A stretch of DNA of 64,000 nt from the NCBI GenBank assembly GCA_946902985.2, contig OX336389.2, positions 343,640,444-343,704,443 of the forward strand. Direction: 5' to 3'. The notes below the pieces were generated by a model. That model saw nothing but the letters and a program-made list of their open reading frames with translations, had not been told where the DNA came from and searched no databases. Position numbers and translations under genes: made by a program. Positions 21,682 through 32,207 of the stretch are shown one piece after another. The number at the start of each line of letters is the position of its first letter. Position 1 is the stretch's first letter. Source of the DNA: Meconema thalassinum (lineage: Eukaryota; Arthropoda; Insecta; Orthoptera; Tettigoniidae).

Positions 21682-21712
21682 TATTATTATTATTATTATT
21701 ATTATTACCGGT
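21628..21712. repeat. (TAA)n / (TTA)n microsatellite
   Basis: TAATAATAA changes to TTATTATTA near 21682, making a short palindrome-like tract between two S-E copies. Confidence 0.9.
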
Positions 21713-21714
21713 AT

Positions 21715-22022
21715 AATGTATGTCTTATCCTCATTTATCGTGGTCGGAGATAAGGTGCGATTGATTTTTAAGTGTGGTGGGTGGTTGTTACAGTCTGATG
21801 CACTTCACGACACCAGTATCATGAGTTGAGTTATTGAGGGATGAATGTATGAAGATGAATGAAACTGGGCAAGGAATTGGAAGAAAGCGGCCGTGGCCTA
21901 ATGAAGGTACCTGGAGTTGAAAATAACCACAGAAAACCATTTCATGGACAGCCAGCGGTGGGGCTCGAACTCACACCCTTACAGATTTGTTGCTTTTGTG
22001 AGCGCAGCTACCGCTGTCAGTT
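21715..22022 (-). mobile_element. SINE S-E
   Basis: GTCGGAGATAAGGTGCGATT, GATGAATGAAACTGGGCAAG, GAAAGCGGCCGTGGCCTAAT, AAAACCATTTCATGGACAGC and GGTGGGGCTCGAACTCACAC. The last is the reversed B-box, so the element is transcribed on the minus strand. Confidence 0.8.
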
Positions 22023-22347
22023 TATTTTTTGTCGTGTAGCCTCCTTAGAGGCCGAGTGCAGGTCTTTCTAGTCGACGCCCGTGGGCGACCTGCGCGTCGG
22101 GATGAGAGATGGAATGGATGAAGATGAATGAAACTGGGCAAGGATGTGGAAGGAATCTGCCGTGGCCTGTCAGAAGGTACTGTCCCAGCATTTGCCTGGT
22201 GTTGAAAATGGGATACCACGGAAAACCATTTCAAGGACAGCCGACGGTGGGGCTCGAACCCACGCGTCTACCGAGTCAGCAGAGAGCTTGGCCCCTTGAC
22301 CTAACGCAGCGCATTAGCCCGCGTAGCCACTACTGTCGGTACCTCTG
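22023..22347 (-). mobile_element. SINE S-E, variant with TCGTGTAGCCTCC end
   Basis: Starts (plus sense) TTTTTTGTCGTGTAGCCTCC, then GTGGGCGACCTGCGCGTCGG, GAAACTGGGCAAGGATGTGG, ACCACGGAAAACCATTTCAA, and the reversed head GGGGCTCGAACCCACGCGTC to CCACTACTGTCGGT. Nearly identical to the copy at 63275, so this subfamily may be young. Confidence 0.87.
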
Positions 22348-22989
22348 TCAGTGAAATAATAATAATTCTGTTCGTTATACTGATATCTCTGATGAGACAA
22401 CTTGTTACCAGCAGTTGACTTAACATTACTATACCGCTTCAGTTGCACACATGCATGCAGTATTGACCTACACTAATGAAAATGGGATGTGCAAACCATG
22501 GAGGGGTGAGACTCGCGCGTGCGGAATGGCGGTTAGCGACTGATGTGATTATAACACCTCCTGCTTCCTCTGTGTCAGAGCTGCTGACCCAAAGATCGAT
22601 AGTGTGCTTTAGAATATTAAAAAACAAAGAAATGGTGTGTTGTACGTAATTATGTAGCAGTAGCGGCTCGTGACTTTCTCGACTGGGGGTTCAATAGAAA
22701 AGAGCACTCACTTCAAATGGTGGACCCTTAATCTACTACAAAGATAAACAGAATACATGTGGTACCTGAAACTTCGTACAGATAGTTATGAACATTACAA
22801 TGAGCGATTTCAAACATAATGAGTTCAAATCATTCGCCTTAACCAGAACTTGAACCCTGGATCAGCATTATTAGTGAAGATCAAAGTTTTCTGTTTCGAT
22901 CTCTCTCTCAAACACACGCACAAACACGCACCTGTATGACAGGCTCCATCTGGTAATGAGCCTGGTTAAGAACATGCAACACTTCAAAT

Positions 22990-23585
22990 CTTACAGCAAT
23001 CGAGTATCAGATTGAAATGGCTCAAAAAATGAAGAATGGATATACTTATAAAAGGTAATGGTAATTTAGAAGGAAAATACTCATAAAAGGAATTTATATT
23101 GAAAAATACGCACAAAATGTAGTTTAGGTTCAAATTACTTACAAAATGCAATGTAGATTCGAAATACTCAACAAAATGCAATTGAAATTCAAAATATTTA
23201 CAAAATGCAATTGAAATTGAAAATACGTACAAAATGCAAGTCAGGTTCAAAATACTTAAAAAATGCAATTGGAATTGAAAATACACAATGCAAGTGAGAT
23301 TGAAAAAGGACGGTTCAGATTCAAAATACTCACAACGTGCAATTGAAATTCAAAATACTTACAAAATGCAATTGAATTTGAAAATGCTTATAAAATGTAT
23401 GGTAGATTCAAAATACTCACAATATGTGGAAGCCCGCGATTCAAAATACTGTACTTACAAAATGCAATTGAGATTAAAAATACTTACAAAATGGAGTTTA
23501 GATCGAAAATACTTACAAAGTGCAATGTAGTTTGAAAAAACTTACAAAATGTGGTTGAGTTAAAAAAAACTAACAAAATGTAATT
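22990..23585. repeat. 29-bp minisatellite array
   Basis: Degenerate units of about 29 bp: AAAATACTTACAAAATGCAA then TTGAAATTC. About 20 units, often with small length changes. The minus-strand unit equals that at 57395-57967 and 61742-61960. Confidence 0.9.
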
Positions 23586-23890
23586 TAGAGACACCGGGAG
23601 CCAATTCATAAAAACAGGGCAGGAATCCAAAAGAGAACAGGAACTATAATGAAAAGAAGGCCGATCCCACGAAGAATGAGGGATCAGGAAAGATGAGAGA
23701 AGGGCCAATGAAGGCGGGAAAGGAAAAGACTCCCGAGGCCTCGGATACCCTAATACCGTTGGGGTCGGAAGAGAACAAGAGTTGACCAAGAGAGGTCGAC
23801 AGGAAAGAAGACAGAGAGGAGCCCGGCACAAGTAAGTGGAAGCAATGCCGGACTCAGCTGGGGTCCAGTGGTTGCCAACCCACGTCCCAC
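22990..23890 (-). mobile_element. Minisatellite retroposon, copy 1 (head plus array)
   Basis: On the minus strand a ~300-bp head starts near 23890 (AGTGGGACGTGGGTTGG), passes CAGCTGAGTCCGGCATTGC, CACTTACTTGTGCCGGGCTC and GACCTCTCTTGGTCAACTC, and leads at about 23590 into a minisatellite. The same head and array occur in the same order at 57069-57967. The (ATC)n tail of the other copy is not seen at the left end here, so this copy may be incomplete at its 3' side. Confidence 0.75.
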
Positions 23891-24363
23891 TATAGAGCGT
23901 CTCTACCTTAAAAGACAGTAGGCCTACGCATTAAATGGAGCGCGCTGATGCCAGATCTGCTGCATATTCCAAGTTCTGCAAGGCCGGGCACATGATGTAA
24001 CATAACTCGTACACAGGCGTGTTTTTACGCAAAACTCAGGAAATTTCCAAAATATTTGTTTGTTGTATATAACTGTACCTCATGCCTTGAAGCGAACGAC
24101 GGTACAATATTTAGATATGATATACCGAAGTTCAGAGCGCGATTTTAATGCACACATTATAATAATTTATAATTTTCAATTATTCATGAATATGATAATA
24201 TTATAACATGTTATAATATTACATTTTCTCGAATATCATAGGTTATAATAAATTATAATATGACATTTAATAATAATTACTATTATAATAATGATAATAA
24301 AATAATAATTTACCCAATTTTTTGTGGTTAAGTGGTGGTATGCAGCCGAAATTAAATTATTCA

Positions 24364-24640
24364 TTTCTTGTTTCTTGAATGAGACGTTGTTCAATTTTAT
24401 ATAGGCTACAGAAGTTCTTTACTTGCGCCCACACCATTTCGATGGGATTAAGTTCACTGTGGTATGGTGGCAAGCAGCGAACATATTTCTCTGCTGTGAT
24501 AGCCAACATTGTGTATTACTAGGCAGATCCTTCGGGAACATTTGGCAACAATTGCTCGGCGAACCACTTTTCATACACTACACCAGTCATTTCGTCGTGG
24601 GTGTCTGCCGTGTTCTTTTGGCACAGAAACGTTAACTCTG
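24364..24640 (-). pseudogene. Tc1/mariner-superfamily DDE transposase relic
   Basis: Minus-strand frames give DEMTGVVYEKWFAEQLLPN then VPEGSA, followed after a break by RCLPPYHSELNPIEMVWAQV then KNFCSLYKIEQRLIQETRN. These are the NGxxFExWFxxQLLP block and the LPPYHxxLNPIExVWAxVK block of a DDE_3 family, the second with the catalytic Glu in NPIEMVW. The intervening Asp block is deleted or scrambled. It sits inside the 22658-26412 hAT. Confidence 0.78.
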
Positions 24641-24679
24641 CACGAACCCTTGTTCATTCCCGGGACGAACAAAGGCCAG

Positions 24680-24868
24680 CTTCGAGGATGGCTGAGGTAG
24701 GAATCGAACCCGCCTCTTCTCAGTTTTGTCTCATGAAGTTGAGTACGCCCCGTTCCAGCCCTCAGACCAGAATTAAATTTCTTGGCAGAGCCGGGATTCA
24801 AACCCGGGCCTCCACGGTGACAGCACAGTGACAGCCAAGAATGCTAGCCACTACGCAACGAGGCGGAC
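24680..24868 (-). mobile_element. SINE S-B, head half
   Basis: Reverse of the family: GTAGGAATCGAACCCGCCTC, AGTTGAGTACGCCCCGTTCC, CAGACCAGAATTAAATTTCT, GAGCCGGGATTCAAACCCGG and GAATGCTAGCCACTACGCAA. The distal half is cut at 24670, next to the DDE relic. Confidence 0.83.
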
Positions 24869-24869
24869 A

Positions 24870-26412
24870 ATTAATAAAGAACAAAAACTCCACTTCATTT
24901 CACAGTTTAACTTCACACCATCACCTACCCTCCTTTAAATGCAGTCGGGGAGATAGCCTACGGGCCACATTAGTAAACAAACTTCCGGTGTGTCAGCGCT
25001 GGGCGGGAGGAGTACGCAAAGTGCTATAACTTATGAATGCTATCTGATATCGAGCTCTGGTTTGTTTTAAAAACTATTTCAGACATTAATGAACATTTCT
25101 TTTCGCTTACTCACCAACGTAAAGTCAACAGCAAATCTGTTTCTGGCTACGTAACTTTTGTGTGACACCATCCCAGATTTCTCAAGTAACATTTAAGAAA
25201 AAGAAACATAACTTTCTTATTATGAAAATAATTACTTCCCTGAGAAATAGGGTATCTTCTACCAACATCAGGCAATCTAAAAATAAATTTTTGATCTGTT
25301 GCGATCATTAGTTCATTATCTATGGCGTGATACGTTTTATCTGCAAAAATATAGATTCGCGCTAAAATATCGTAATTGTGAAAATAGGGCCATGTGTTAA
25401 TTATTTATGGCTTTTATTTTTACATCATCATAAAGAGCGGAAAATTCTCTATAAGACCACACAAAGATTTTCTTATTAGATTTGTCACTTTCAATTATTG
25501 GGAAATGGCAACATCGCCGGCGTAGAAGAGGACGAAGCTAATTTCTGGACATAGGAGTGCGAGTGAGAGGCAAATACTACATTTAATTCCATACTGTATT
25601 TTAAGGTAGAAACGCACTATAGGTGTGAGCCCCTGTGGGACGCGGAAAAATAATCGAATTACACAGTCACTAATTTCACGCAGTTAATAGGCACAAGGAA
25701 ATGCTGAAAGTAATTTACGTTCCAGCTCTTGACAGTGCGACTAACTTACACCTGAGAAAATAGTGGAACTACAGTAGTGAGTTGGGTAACTCCGGAGCGT
25801 AACAACTAACAAGACACCTTCTTCCGCTATTTTATTGGTATTATTTCAATCTAACTGAATCGTTTATTTAATTAGCCTTCAAATACAACAAAATTACGGA
25901 CGCATATAAACAGTCTAATGTGGCAGCCATGAAGCACCCTTTCAAAAGCACCCCTAGTGAGCACTTTCACTGTATGTTCACATTGGCCGCATTATTTTAC
26001 AAACACGTCGAGAGATGGCGGAGTGCATACCTTTTCCGCAACCTTGAAGGGCTTGTGCCGCTGGACTAGTGAACGAATTCAGCAATCTTATTGCGCATGC
26101 GTGTAGGATGGATACAAGTTTGGCTTGTATCCACTGTTCACCTCCCTTCTAACCCCCGCTACATGTCCCATTCCACGGTAATCTGTGGCTCTACCTTACT
26201 CGCCTATTCTCTGCAGGAAAGATTGACCAAGACTGGGGGGTTCAAACCAGATCTTGCGCCGGCTTCACATCCTCGCGCTCGTTAACTGCATTTGAACTCC
26301 GCGCTGTTTTCTGACAAATATCTCTGTTACGTATAGGGACAAAATGCTAAATATATTGTCAAATTTAATGGGGGTTCATTGCGCCATTGCGCTATAGCAA
26401 GAACCGCCACTG
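24870..26412. other. hAT interior without recognisable coding sequence
   Basis: AT-rich with short frames only. The final 150 bp (CCCGCTACATG..., ending at 26412) belong to the hAT right end. Confidence 0.5.
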
Positions 26413-26484
26413 TTATGTAGTGACTCTTAACTTACTAAATTAGATTTTCTGTCTCAGATAAGCAAGGATTAAATGGAAAGCTTA

Positions 26485-26790
26485 GCCGGTCCCGTGGTAT
26501 TGGGGTAGCGCGCCTTCCTCTCACCCGGAGGCCTCGGGTTTGATTCCCGGCTCCGTCAGGGATTTTAGAAACTGACGTGAGGGCTGGAACTGGGTGCACT
26601 CAGCCTCGTGAGGACAATTGAGTTCCTGCCTGACATTGAGGCAGCGCCCCGATCACGAAAACCAAGATTGACGGCCGAAGGAACCCTATGCACTGACCCG
26701 GTATCATCCCAATATCTACAGGCCAAATGGCTGGGCAGCGGCCGCTTGGTAGGCCTAGGCCCTTCATGGTCTGTAGTGCCAGGGTTAAAT
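26485..26790 (+). mobile_element. SINE S-D
   Basis: CCCGTGGTATTGGGGTAGCG then CGGGTTTGATTCCCGGCTCC, GTCAGGGATTTTAGAAACTG, CACTCAGCCTCGTGAGGACA, AGATTGACGGCCGAAGG and CTGGGCAGCGGCCGCTTGG. A full-length-looking copy of the 19578 family. Confidence 0.82.
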
Positions 26791-27119
26791 GGAAAGCTTG
26801 GCAGTAGCTTCTGTTTGAGATTTAAGCTTACTGAAGGGTTATTCTTGGTAAATGCGACAACCTCGTGTCAATAAATCTACTGATCCATCTAACCAGAATG
26901 CCCTCCTGTAGAGCACACACTGGTGAACAATGGTTTTGAAGAACCGGTTAATATACACCAGCATGCACCATCTACGCTAATCTATGTACCCGCCCGAGTG
27001 GTGCAGTTGGTTAAGAGTTACTTCAAGGGCGAAATTCTCACAGCCCAGCGTCTCTGAAGTTACAGCAATATTAAATTATAATTTTATTAATGCAGCCAAT
27101 GGCCATGTACTTTTCTTTT

Positions 27120-27298
27120 CAGGACGGGGCCGTGGACCTATTGAAAGGAACCGTTCCGGCATTTGCCTGGTGATGAAAATTGGAAACCACGAAAACCATT
27201 TTCAGGACGGCCGAGGTGGGAATCGAACCCACGCTCTCCCGATGCCAGCGAGGCACGAGGTAGCGCCTTAGCGCTCTCGGCCACCGCGGCCGGTACAG
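27120..27298 (-). mobile_element. SINE S-F
   Basis: Plus sense reads GACGGGGCCGTGGACCTATT, CGGCATTTGCCTGGTGATGA, ACGGCCGAGGTGGGAATCGA and ACCCACGCTCTCCC, ending CGGCCACCGCGGCCGG. The tRNA-like head (reversed GGTTCGATTCCCACC) is at the right, so transcription is leftward. Confidence 0.78.
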
Positions 27299-27369
27299 GA
27301 ATATTAAAAAAAGGTTCATTAAACATTGTTATCATCATCATATACGTGTGTGAATTGAAAATACACCTA

Positions 27370-27500
27370 CTGATCCGCTTTGAGAAGTTGTGCCGAACCA
27401 AGTGGTGGACAATCCTGGGATTCTACAGGTTTCATATGGCCCGCTCTGAGGAGTTGTACCGGTACCGAGCCAGGTGCTGGGCACAGGGCCGCTATGCAAT
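27370..27500 (+). repeat. Repeat L, copy 1
   Basis: GTGGACAATCCTGGGATTCT followed by ACAGGTTTCATATGGCCCGC and TCTGAGGAGTTGTACC matches 31848-31905. Class unknown. Confidence 0.65.
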
Positions 27501-27949
27501 GTTTATCTCTCCCCCTCGAAATACTTTTAATTAATACTATCCACTACTAGCTATTCCTGAAAGACAAGGCCATTTTGAGAAAAGCATCTGATGTGCAGTC
27601 ATCATTTAAAAAGACATACAAATCTTATTTCATAGATAACATTTTAGCATTTATTTTATGATATATATTTTGCAAAGCTCACAAAAGGATTTGGGATTTT
27701 TAGTAATTTGAATACAATTAACATGCATACGGAAATATTTTGCAATCCTCTAAGTCTTCACTTTAATTGAATCGATTATTTCAGAAAGCAGTCAAGTGCC
27801 AAAAAATGAAAAAATGAGTTAATGGCAGAATATGTTACTAGGGCTGAAACCAGGCAAGAAATGCCCTCCTATAATAGTAAGGCATTACGTTGAATTTCGT
27901 ATTTTGTTCTGAAGCCAGTTAAATGACACCGCTTGGCTGGTTTCTGCAG

Positions 27950-28079
27950 TAAACTGCTGGTACATTTTGGAATGCGCCACACCTTGCCGGTTGGTGCTGC
28001 TGCTCTGAATCCAGAATCTCTACTGAAAAGAGATCTTGCTCCTGATATACCCACCCAGATGGCCTACCATTCAGGAAAA
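27950..28079 (+). CDS. Candidate internal exon, unrecognised gene
   Basis: After a good acceptor (TTTCTGCAG, 27941-27949) the frame KLLVHFGMRHTLPVGAAALN followed by PESLLKRDLAPDIPTQMAYH and SGK runs exactly 43 codons. It ends at AAA|GTAAGT, a near-consensus donor at 28080. The next acceptor continues in the same phase (28263). I do not recognise the protein. It may be a host gene or a transposon-borne gene with introns. The opposite strand is also open here, which lowers certainty. Confidence 0.4.
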
Positions 28080-28262
28080 GTAAGTTAATAAAATATATAT
28101 TAGGCATAGGCCTACTTACCAAATTATTAGTTAGAGTTACACGTAACAATATGCTTTCATTCAAAATCGTATACAAATTCTAAAATATTATATTGTAGCC
28201 TGAATATTTCTGTAAACTATTGGTCTGAGCCCTACGTTATTCTTTGTTATCAATTGTTATAG

Positions 28263-28394
28263 GTGCCCGTCAATATCAAGAAGATACGTGACTTAAATGC
28301 CCTAAAACCTTACCTGATGGGATATGAACACTTTTTGACAGCATTTTACAATGGCCTACTACAGAGACAGAATGTACTGTGGAGTTTGTCATGA
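28263..28394 (+). CDS. Candidate terminal exon of the same gene
   Basis: After TTGTTATAG (28254-28262) the frame reads VPVNIKKIRDLNALKPYLMG followed by YEHFLTAFYNGLLQRQNVLW and SLS, stopping at TGA 28392-28394. The intron would be 183 bp (28080-28262) with GT-AG ends and phase 0. The KKIRDLNALKPYL...FY pattern resembles the C-terminal tail of several uncharacterised arthropod proteins that I cannot name. AATAAA occurs near 28598. No upstream exon was identified. Confidence 0.4.
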   Translation: MPVNIKKIRDLNALKPYLMGYEHFLTAFYNGLLQRQNVLWSLS

Positions 28395-28766
28395 TGAGCA
28401 GGCATTGCTGATTTCATACTTTTAATAATTATATTTGTATCAGCAATGCAGTCTAAACCTAATTAAAATATTTTCTTTTTCCACAAATATGTGTTTTATG
28501 ACGAAATCCTTTCAATATTCGAGAATTATCCCATAAAAATATGTTTGCAACACTCGTTTATTGCAGAAATCACTGGATTTTGTTCGTATTTTTTACAATA
28601 AAGTTAATAAGCACAAAATATTTTTCCTTAGATAAGAAGTATTCAATGATATAATACTTTCAAGCTAAAATATTAAAACCACTACCAAAACATTTAGTCT
28701 GATGCTAGACAGTTATTTTCATTTTCCCACAATTGACAGACTTGGTGCTTGACTGGTTTCTGAAAT

Positions 28767-29101
28767 GAAAATGAAAATCCACAGCCTGCTTCCAGTCTCC
28801 GACCGCGTCAGGAATGGAATGAATGAAGCCCCTATCTAGCGGCGAGGATATGAACTGTGCCGGCTGCCGAGGCCTGACGCACTCCTCTGGGGCAATGATT
28901 AAATGAATGATAGATGAAATGAAATGATAGTGGAGAGTGTTGGTGGAATGAAATTTTGACAGGGAACTCCGGAGTACCCGGAGAAAAACCTGTCTGCCTC
29001 CGTTCTGTCCAGCACAGATCTCACATGGAGTGACCGGGATTTGAACCACGGACTCAGCGGTGAGAGGCCGGCGTGCTGCCGCCTAAGCCACGGAGGCTCG
29101 C
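28767..29101 (-). mobile_element. SINE S-G with perfect TSD
   Basis: Plus sense contains CAGCCTGCTTCCAGTCTCCG, GCGGCGAGGATATGAACTGT, CGCACTCCTCTGGGGCAATG, CCCGGAGAAAAACCTGTCTG and the reversed B-box GACCGGGATTTGAACCACGG. A perfect 12-bp duplication GGTTTCTGAAAT flanks it (28755-28766, 29102-29113). A second copy is at 49680-49996. Confidence 0.87.
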
Positions 29102-29436
29102 GGTTTCTGAAATAATCGATTCAATTACCAGTACGTAATAAGAAATAAGTAGCATTTTAAAACCCCGCATTAGTTTGATAGCAGATTCATCCCTGAAGTA
29201 TAGAACATTATTCCTAAACAGTTGTAACTCCTAACTCAGAGTCGTATATAGAATTTAATTGCGGATTTTACACTTGCACTTGGATAATATATAATTTGCA
29301 TACCTCATTTCATATTTTGGAATCATCACCAATTGAAATTACTGTCCATTACTGTACTGGAAATATTTACTAAATAATATGTGTCTTTAGTCTTTATTTC
29401 TTGCTCATTCACCAACGGCAATTGTTATTGTTTGTC

Positions 29437-29672
29437 GGCTGCGTGGCTCAGTGGTAACGTTCTCGCCTGCAGTACCCAAGGTTGCAGGATCGAATCCTGG
29501 CGCAGCCAGGTCGGCATTTGAGGGTGCGCAAATGCGAGGGAGCCGTGTCAGCAGATTTACTGGGACGTTAAAGATCCCCTTCGGGGCAAAATTCTGGCAC
29601 TCCGGCGTCTCTAAAAGCCGCAGTTGTGAATAGGGACGTAAAACCAATAACATTATTATTATTATCGTTGCT
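29437..29672 (+). mobile_element. SINE S-H
   Basis: Head GGCTGCGTGGCTCAGTGGTA (A-box) and GGATCGAATCCTGG (B-box), body GGCATTTGAGGGTGCGCAAA, GGGACGTTAAAGATCCCCTT, GCACTCCGGCGTCTCTAAAA, tail CGTAAAACCAATAACATT then (ATT)n. Well preserved and could be recently active. Confidence 0.87.
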
Positions 29673-30044
29673 TGTCGTTGCGCATGAGGTTTCTTCAACT
29701 CTTACCGAGACGCACACAGGCACATACATTGACGTTATGCAACATGTGCGATACAAACGATTGGCAAAACTATTGGTCTGGATAAAGATTATTGATGCGT
29801 GAGTACTCGCACTTTGCGTGACAAAACCCAGGGGTGGATATATGCATATTGGTCCAGGCAACCCCCGCGTTATCTTTTTGCAAGATGCGGGCTACAGTAT
29901 CGTATGCGTGGGGTTGGCAATATTTACATTTGTCCCATTGTTTACCAGAAACATGACGGACACAACTGGGATTTTACTATACAAGTCGTGATCTAAAAAG
30001 AGGCTGCTTGGCGGGTTATAGACAGCGGAGGAGAAAACATCTAT

Positions 30045-30094
30045 ATAGTTATTGTTGTTTCAAGGGGCGGAACTACGAAGTCATCGGCCCCAGA
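30045..30094 (-). mobile_element. 5'-truncated retroposon end with TSD
   Basis: Minus sense reads GGGGCCGATGACTTCGTAGT, then CCGCCCCTTGAAACAACAAT. AGAAAACATCTAT lies on both sides (30032-30044, 30095-30107). Length about 50 bp, so it is an extreme 5' truncation. The tail is related to, but not the same as, the (ATC)n family tail at 62020. Confidence 0.75.
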
Positions 30095-30109
30095 AAACAT
30101 CTATTACTA

Positions 30110-30470
30110 CAGCATTTCCAGAATTATTATTCATCATTACAAAAGAATGATGCAGATCAGATGGGTAGATAGGGTTACAAATGAAGAGGTATTAAGACGA
30201 GTGGGAGAGGAGAGATGCTTGTGGCGGCTGCTAATGAAGAGAAGAGATAGGTTGGTAAGACATGCTAAGACACCCAGGAATAGCAAACTTAGTTATGGAA
30301 GGAAGGGTCGAGGATAAGAACTGTAGGGGTAGACCAAGGTTAAAATATGTTAAATAGATTGCCTCGGATGTTGGTTGTGGTAGCTATGCAGAGATGCAAC
30401 GATTAGCTCAGGATAGGGAAGCATGGATAGCTGCATGAAACCAGTCGATAGACTGAAGACTCAAACAACA
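30110..30470 (+). pseudogene. RTE-like LINE, C-terminal fragment
   Basis: The frame MMQIRWVDRVTNEEVLRRVG followed by EERCLWRLLMKRRDRLVRHA matches the C-terminal tail of RTE-type LINE ORFs (RVTNEEVLRRV...RRxxxxGHxLR). Further on, GRPRLKY- and REAWIAA-like pieces are visible in broken frames, ending in KPVDRLKTQTT. No RT catalytic region is present. Confidence 0.8.
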
Positions 30471-30869
30471 GCATTACAAAAGGTATTTCGGCTAATTTCA
30501 ATAGTGGAGAAAATTTTACAGTTTGTTGGGTCTCCTGTACTGTTACCGAAGTGACTACCCTGCTTGACATTACCCTGCTTGACATTTTTTAAATTTAATT
30601 TCTTAACATTTGCAAATGAAGTACGGCCATAATACACTGTCCTATATAGACAATTATCGAGAGTAATTTTTACCACAAGTAAAATCAATGGATTCTGAGG
30701 CAGTAATCTCCATTTTGTGTGTGGCGTGTCTATATAAATATACTGACTCCTACAAATTGGATTTTACATACATTTTAACAAGTGTTAACTTATTTTTATT
30801 AAAAACTTTGAGCAATTTGAATGTACGGTGTAAACACGAAATCAGGTTTTCTGGAACACTAGCAAACTT

Positions 30870-31456
30870 CATCATCAGACACATGCATATCACGGTGAAT
30901 TGACAGCAAAGCAAGTCCATTTAACAGTGATTCAGATGTTGTACACCTCAAGTACTGTATGTCTTTAATTGTCTTAGTGTCGAAGAACGTCTTTCTGCAG
31001 AAGCAGTAGAAACTAGCAAAATAACTAATATCTTGAGAAGACCATAGACATTGGAGAAATGGTGTTTGTCGCATTGAGACATAGCGTCCAGTGCAGTTTT
31101 AGCAAGAACTGCTTCACTGGACCACATGCCATAATGAAGTTCACCTTCAATCGCGTCGGCATATCACACATCTCTTTCATAGAATTTCACAGCTGGATGA
31201 ATGGACTGGAAATCGTGATTAACACAGAATTCAGGAACAATGGAAATAATTTCTTTATGAGATTAAAATCGTACGTTTAAGGCACTGGAAAATTCATCTA
31301 AATATGATACATAGATTTCTCGACGATAATACTCTTCTGGGGGTAGAATAAGGTACATTACAACACGTTTTTGTAATTTGCAGAATCGAGGAACTTCTTC
31401 TACCGAATAGGTGCCTATAACCTACAGTAGATGTTAGGCCCCTTAAAAAAAGAATT

Positions 31457-31489
<33 letters not shown>

Positions 31490-31695
31490 TTCTTCTTCTT
31501 CTTCTACCAAATGAATGGTTTCTGCAAATACTTTCGCACCCTCATATACTGTATGCCTCTGAAGTGTTTTTTTGCCTCAGTTCTCTTGACAGTTAAACAT
31601 ATTGTAACATGCGATATCTTCAGCAGAGCTGTAGATAAATCGACATCCTTACTCTGCAAAGCCTTGGACAAGTTGTACATTTTACACAGTACAAT
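30870..31695 (-). pseudogene. hAT transposase relic, interrupted by a retroposon
   Basis: Minus-strand pieces in order: LYNLSKALQSKDVDLSTALL (right of the insertion), then EYYRREIYVSYLDEFSSALN, SIHPAVKFYERDVCDADAIE, GELHYGMWSSEAVLAKTALD and finally TTSESLLNGLALLSIHRDMH. This is the order of ZMYM1-like hAT transposases from mid-protein to the dimerisation tail. Frameshifts separate the blocks. A truncated retroposon sits at 31411-31496 inside it. No TIRs were found. Confidence 0.8.
31411..31496 (+). mobile_element. 5'-truncated (ATC)n-tailed retroposon with TSD
   Basis: TAGATGTTAGGCCCCTTAAA then (ATC)n matches the tail of the 57069-62080 retroposon. CTTCTTCTACCGAAT (31396-31410) and CTTCTTCTACCAAAT (31497-31511) are a 15-bp TSD with one mismatch. 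Only the last ~86 bp were inserted, as expected for target-primed reverse transcription. Confidence 0.85.
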
Positions 31696-31754
31696 AAAAT
31701 GAAACTAAAGTGCACCACTAACGGGCCCTCATTGCTTTCGGGCCCCTATGCATT

Positions 31755-31835
31755 TGCCCCCTCCCCCTCCCCTCCCCGCCCCTCCCCCTCCCCCTCCCCC
31801 TCCCCTTCCCCTTCCCCTCCCCCCTCCACCACCTC
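31755..31835. repeat. C-rich (CCCCT/CCCCTC)n tract
   Basis: Low-complexity pyrimidine tract. The proline-rich frames through it are by-products. Confidence 0.9.
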
Positions 31836-31844
31836 TCGGCGGCC

Positions 31845-31935
31845 CTTCGTGGACAGTCCTGGGATGCTACAGTTTTCATATGGCCCGCTTTGAGGAGTTG
31901 TGCCAAGTTGTGGACAGCCCTGGTACGCGACGTGT
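31845..31935 (+). repeat. Repeat L, copy 2
   Basis: GTGGACAGTCCTGGGATGCT then ACAGTTTTCATATGGCCCGC and TTTGAGGAGTTGTGCC, as in copy 1 at 27370. It lies 270 bp upstream of the proline-rich frame. Confidence 0.65.
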
Positions 31936-32207
31936 AATGTGGGCAGTGCATTAGACAGTGAGAGTGTGTGTGTGTGTGTGCGTCCGTCCGTCCGTCCGTC
32001 CGTTCATTTGGCTCTGACTCGGGCTTGGGTCGTGAGGAGTGGCTTCGAGTGTAACCCACTTAGCGAGCGACAGGCTATTTCCACCAGAGTGACTCGCAAC
32101 CACCTGCTGTACAGTCCACTCCACTCCTCTCCTCTTAGCTTCGTTTTAACTCACGTGGACGACTGTGTTTTCGTCATTAAATCGAGTGCTTCAGGATTCA
32201 ATGTTAT

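Larger units (their letters stand above)
22658..26412. mobile_element. hAT-type element with 8-bp TSD and nested insertions
   Basis: Left end CAGTAGCGGCTCGTGACTTT; right end in reverse CAGTGGCGGTTCTTGCTATA. A perfect 8-bp duplication TTATGTAG flanks it (22650-22657, 26413-26420). GGGGGTTCAAT near the left end pairs with ATGGGGGTTCATTG near the right. Length 3755 bp including a minisatellite retroposon, a DDE relic and an S-B SINE. No hAT transposase is readable, so it is non-autonomous or fully decayed. Confidence 0.82.

Noticed and set aside
22990..23585. CRISPR-like appearance of the repeated ~29-bp units
   Set aside because: Units are contiguous and degenerate with no unique spacers, and the window is eukaryotic. 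It is a minisatellite.
24180..24310. Very AT-rich stretch as a replication origin or matrix attachment site
   Set aside because: Base composition alone gives no support; no motif was found.
31699..32059. Proline-rich and Arg/Gly-rich frames over the C-rich tract
   Set aside because: Products of the (CCCCT)n simple repeat.
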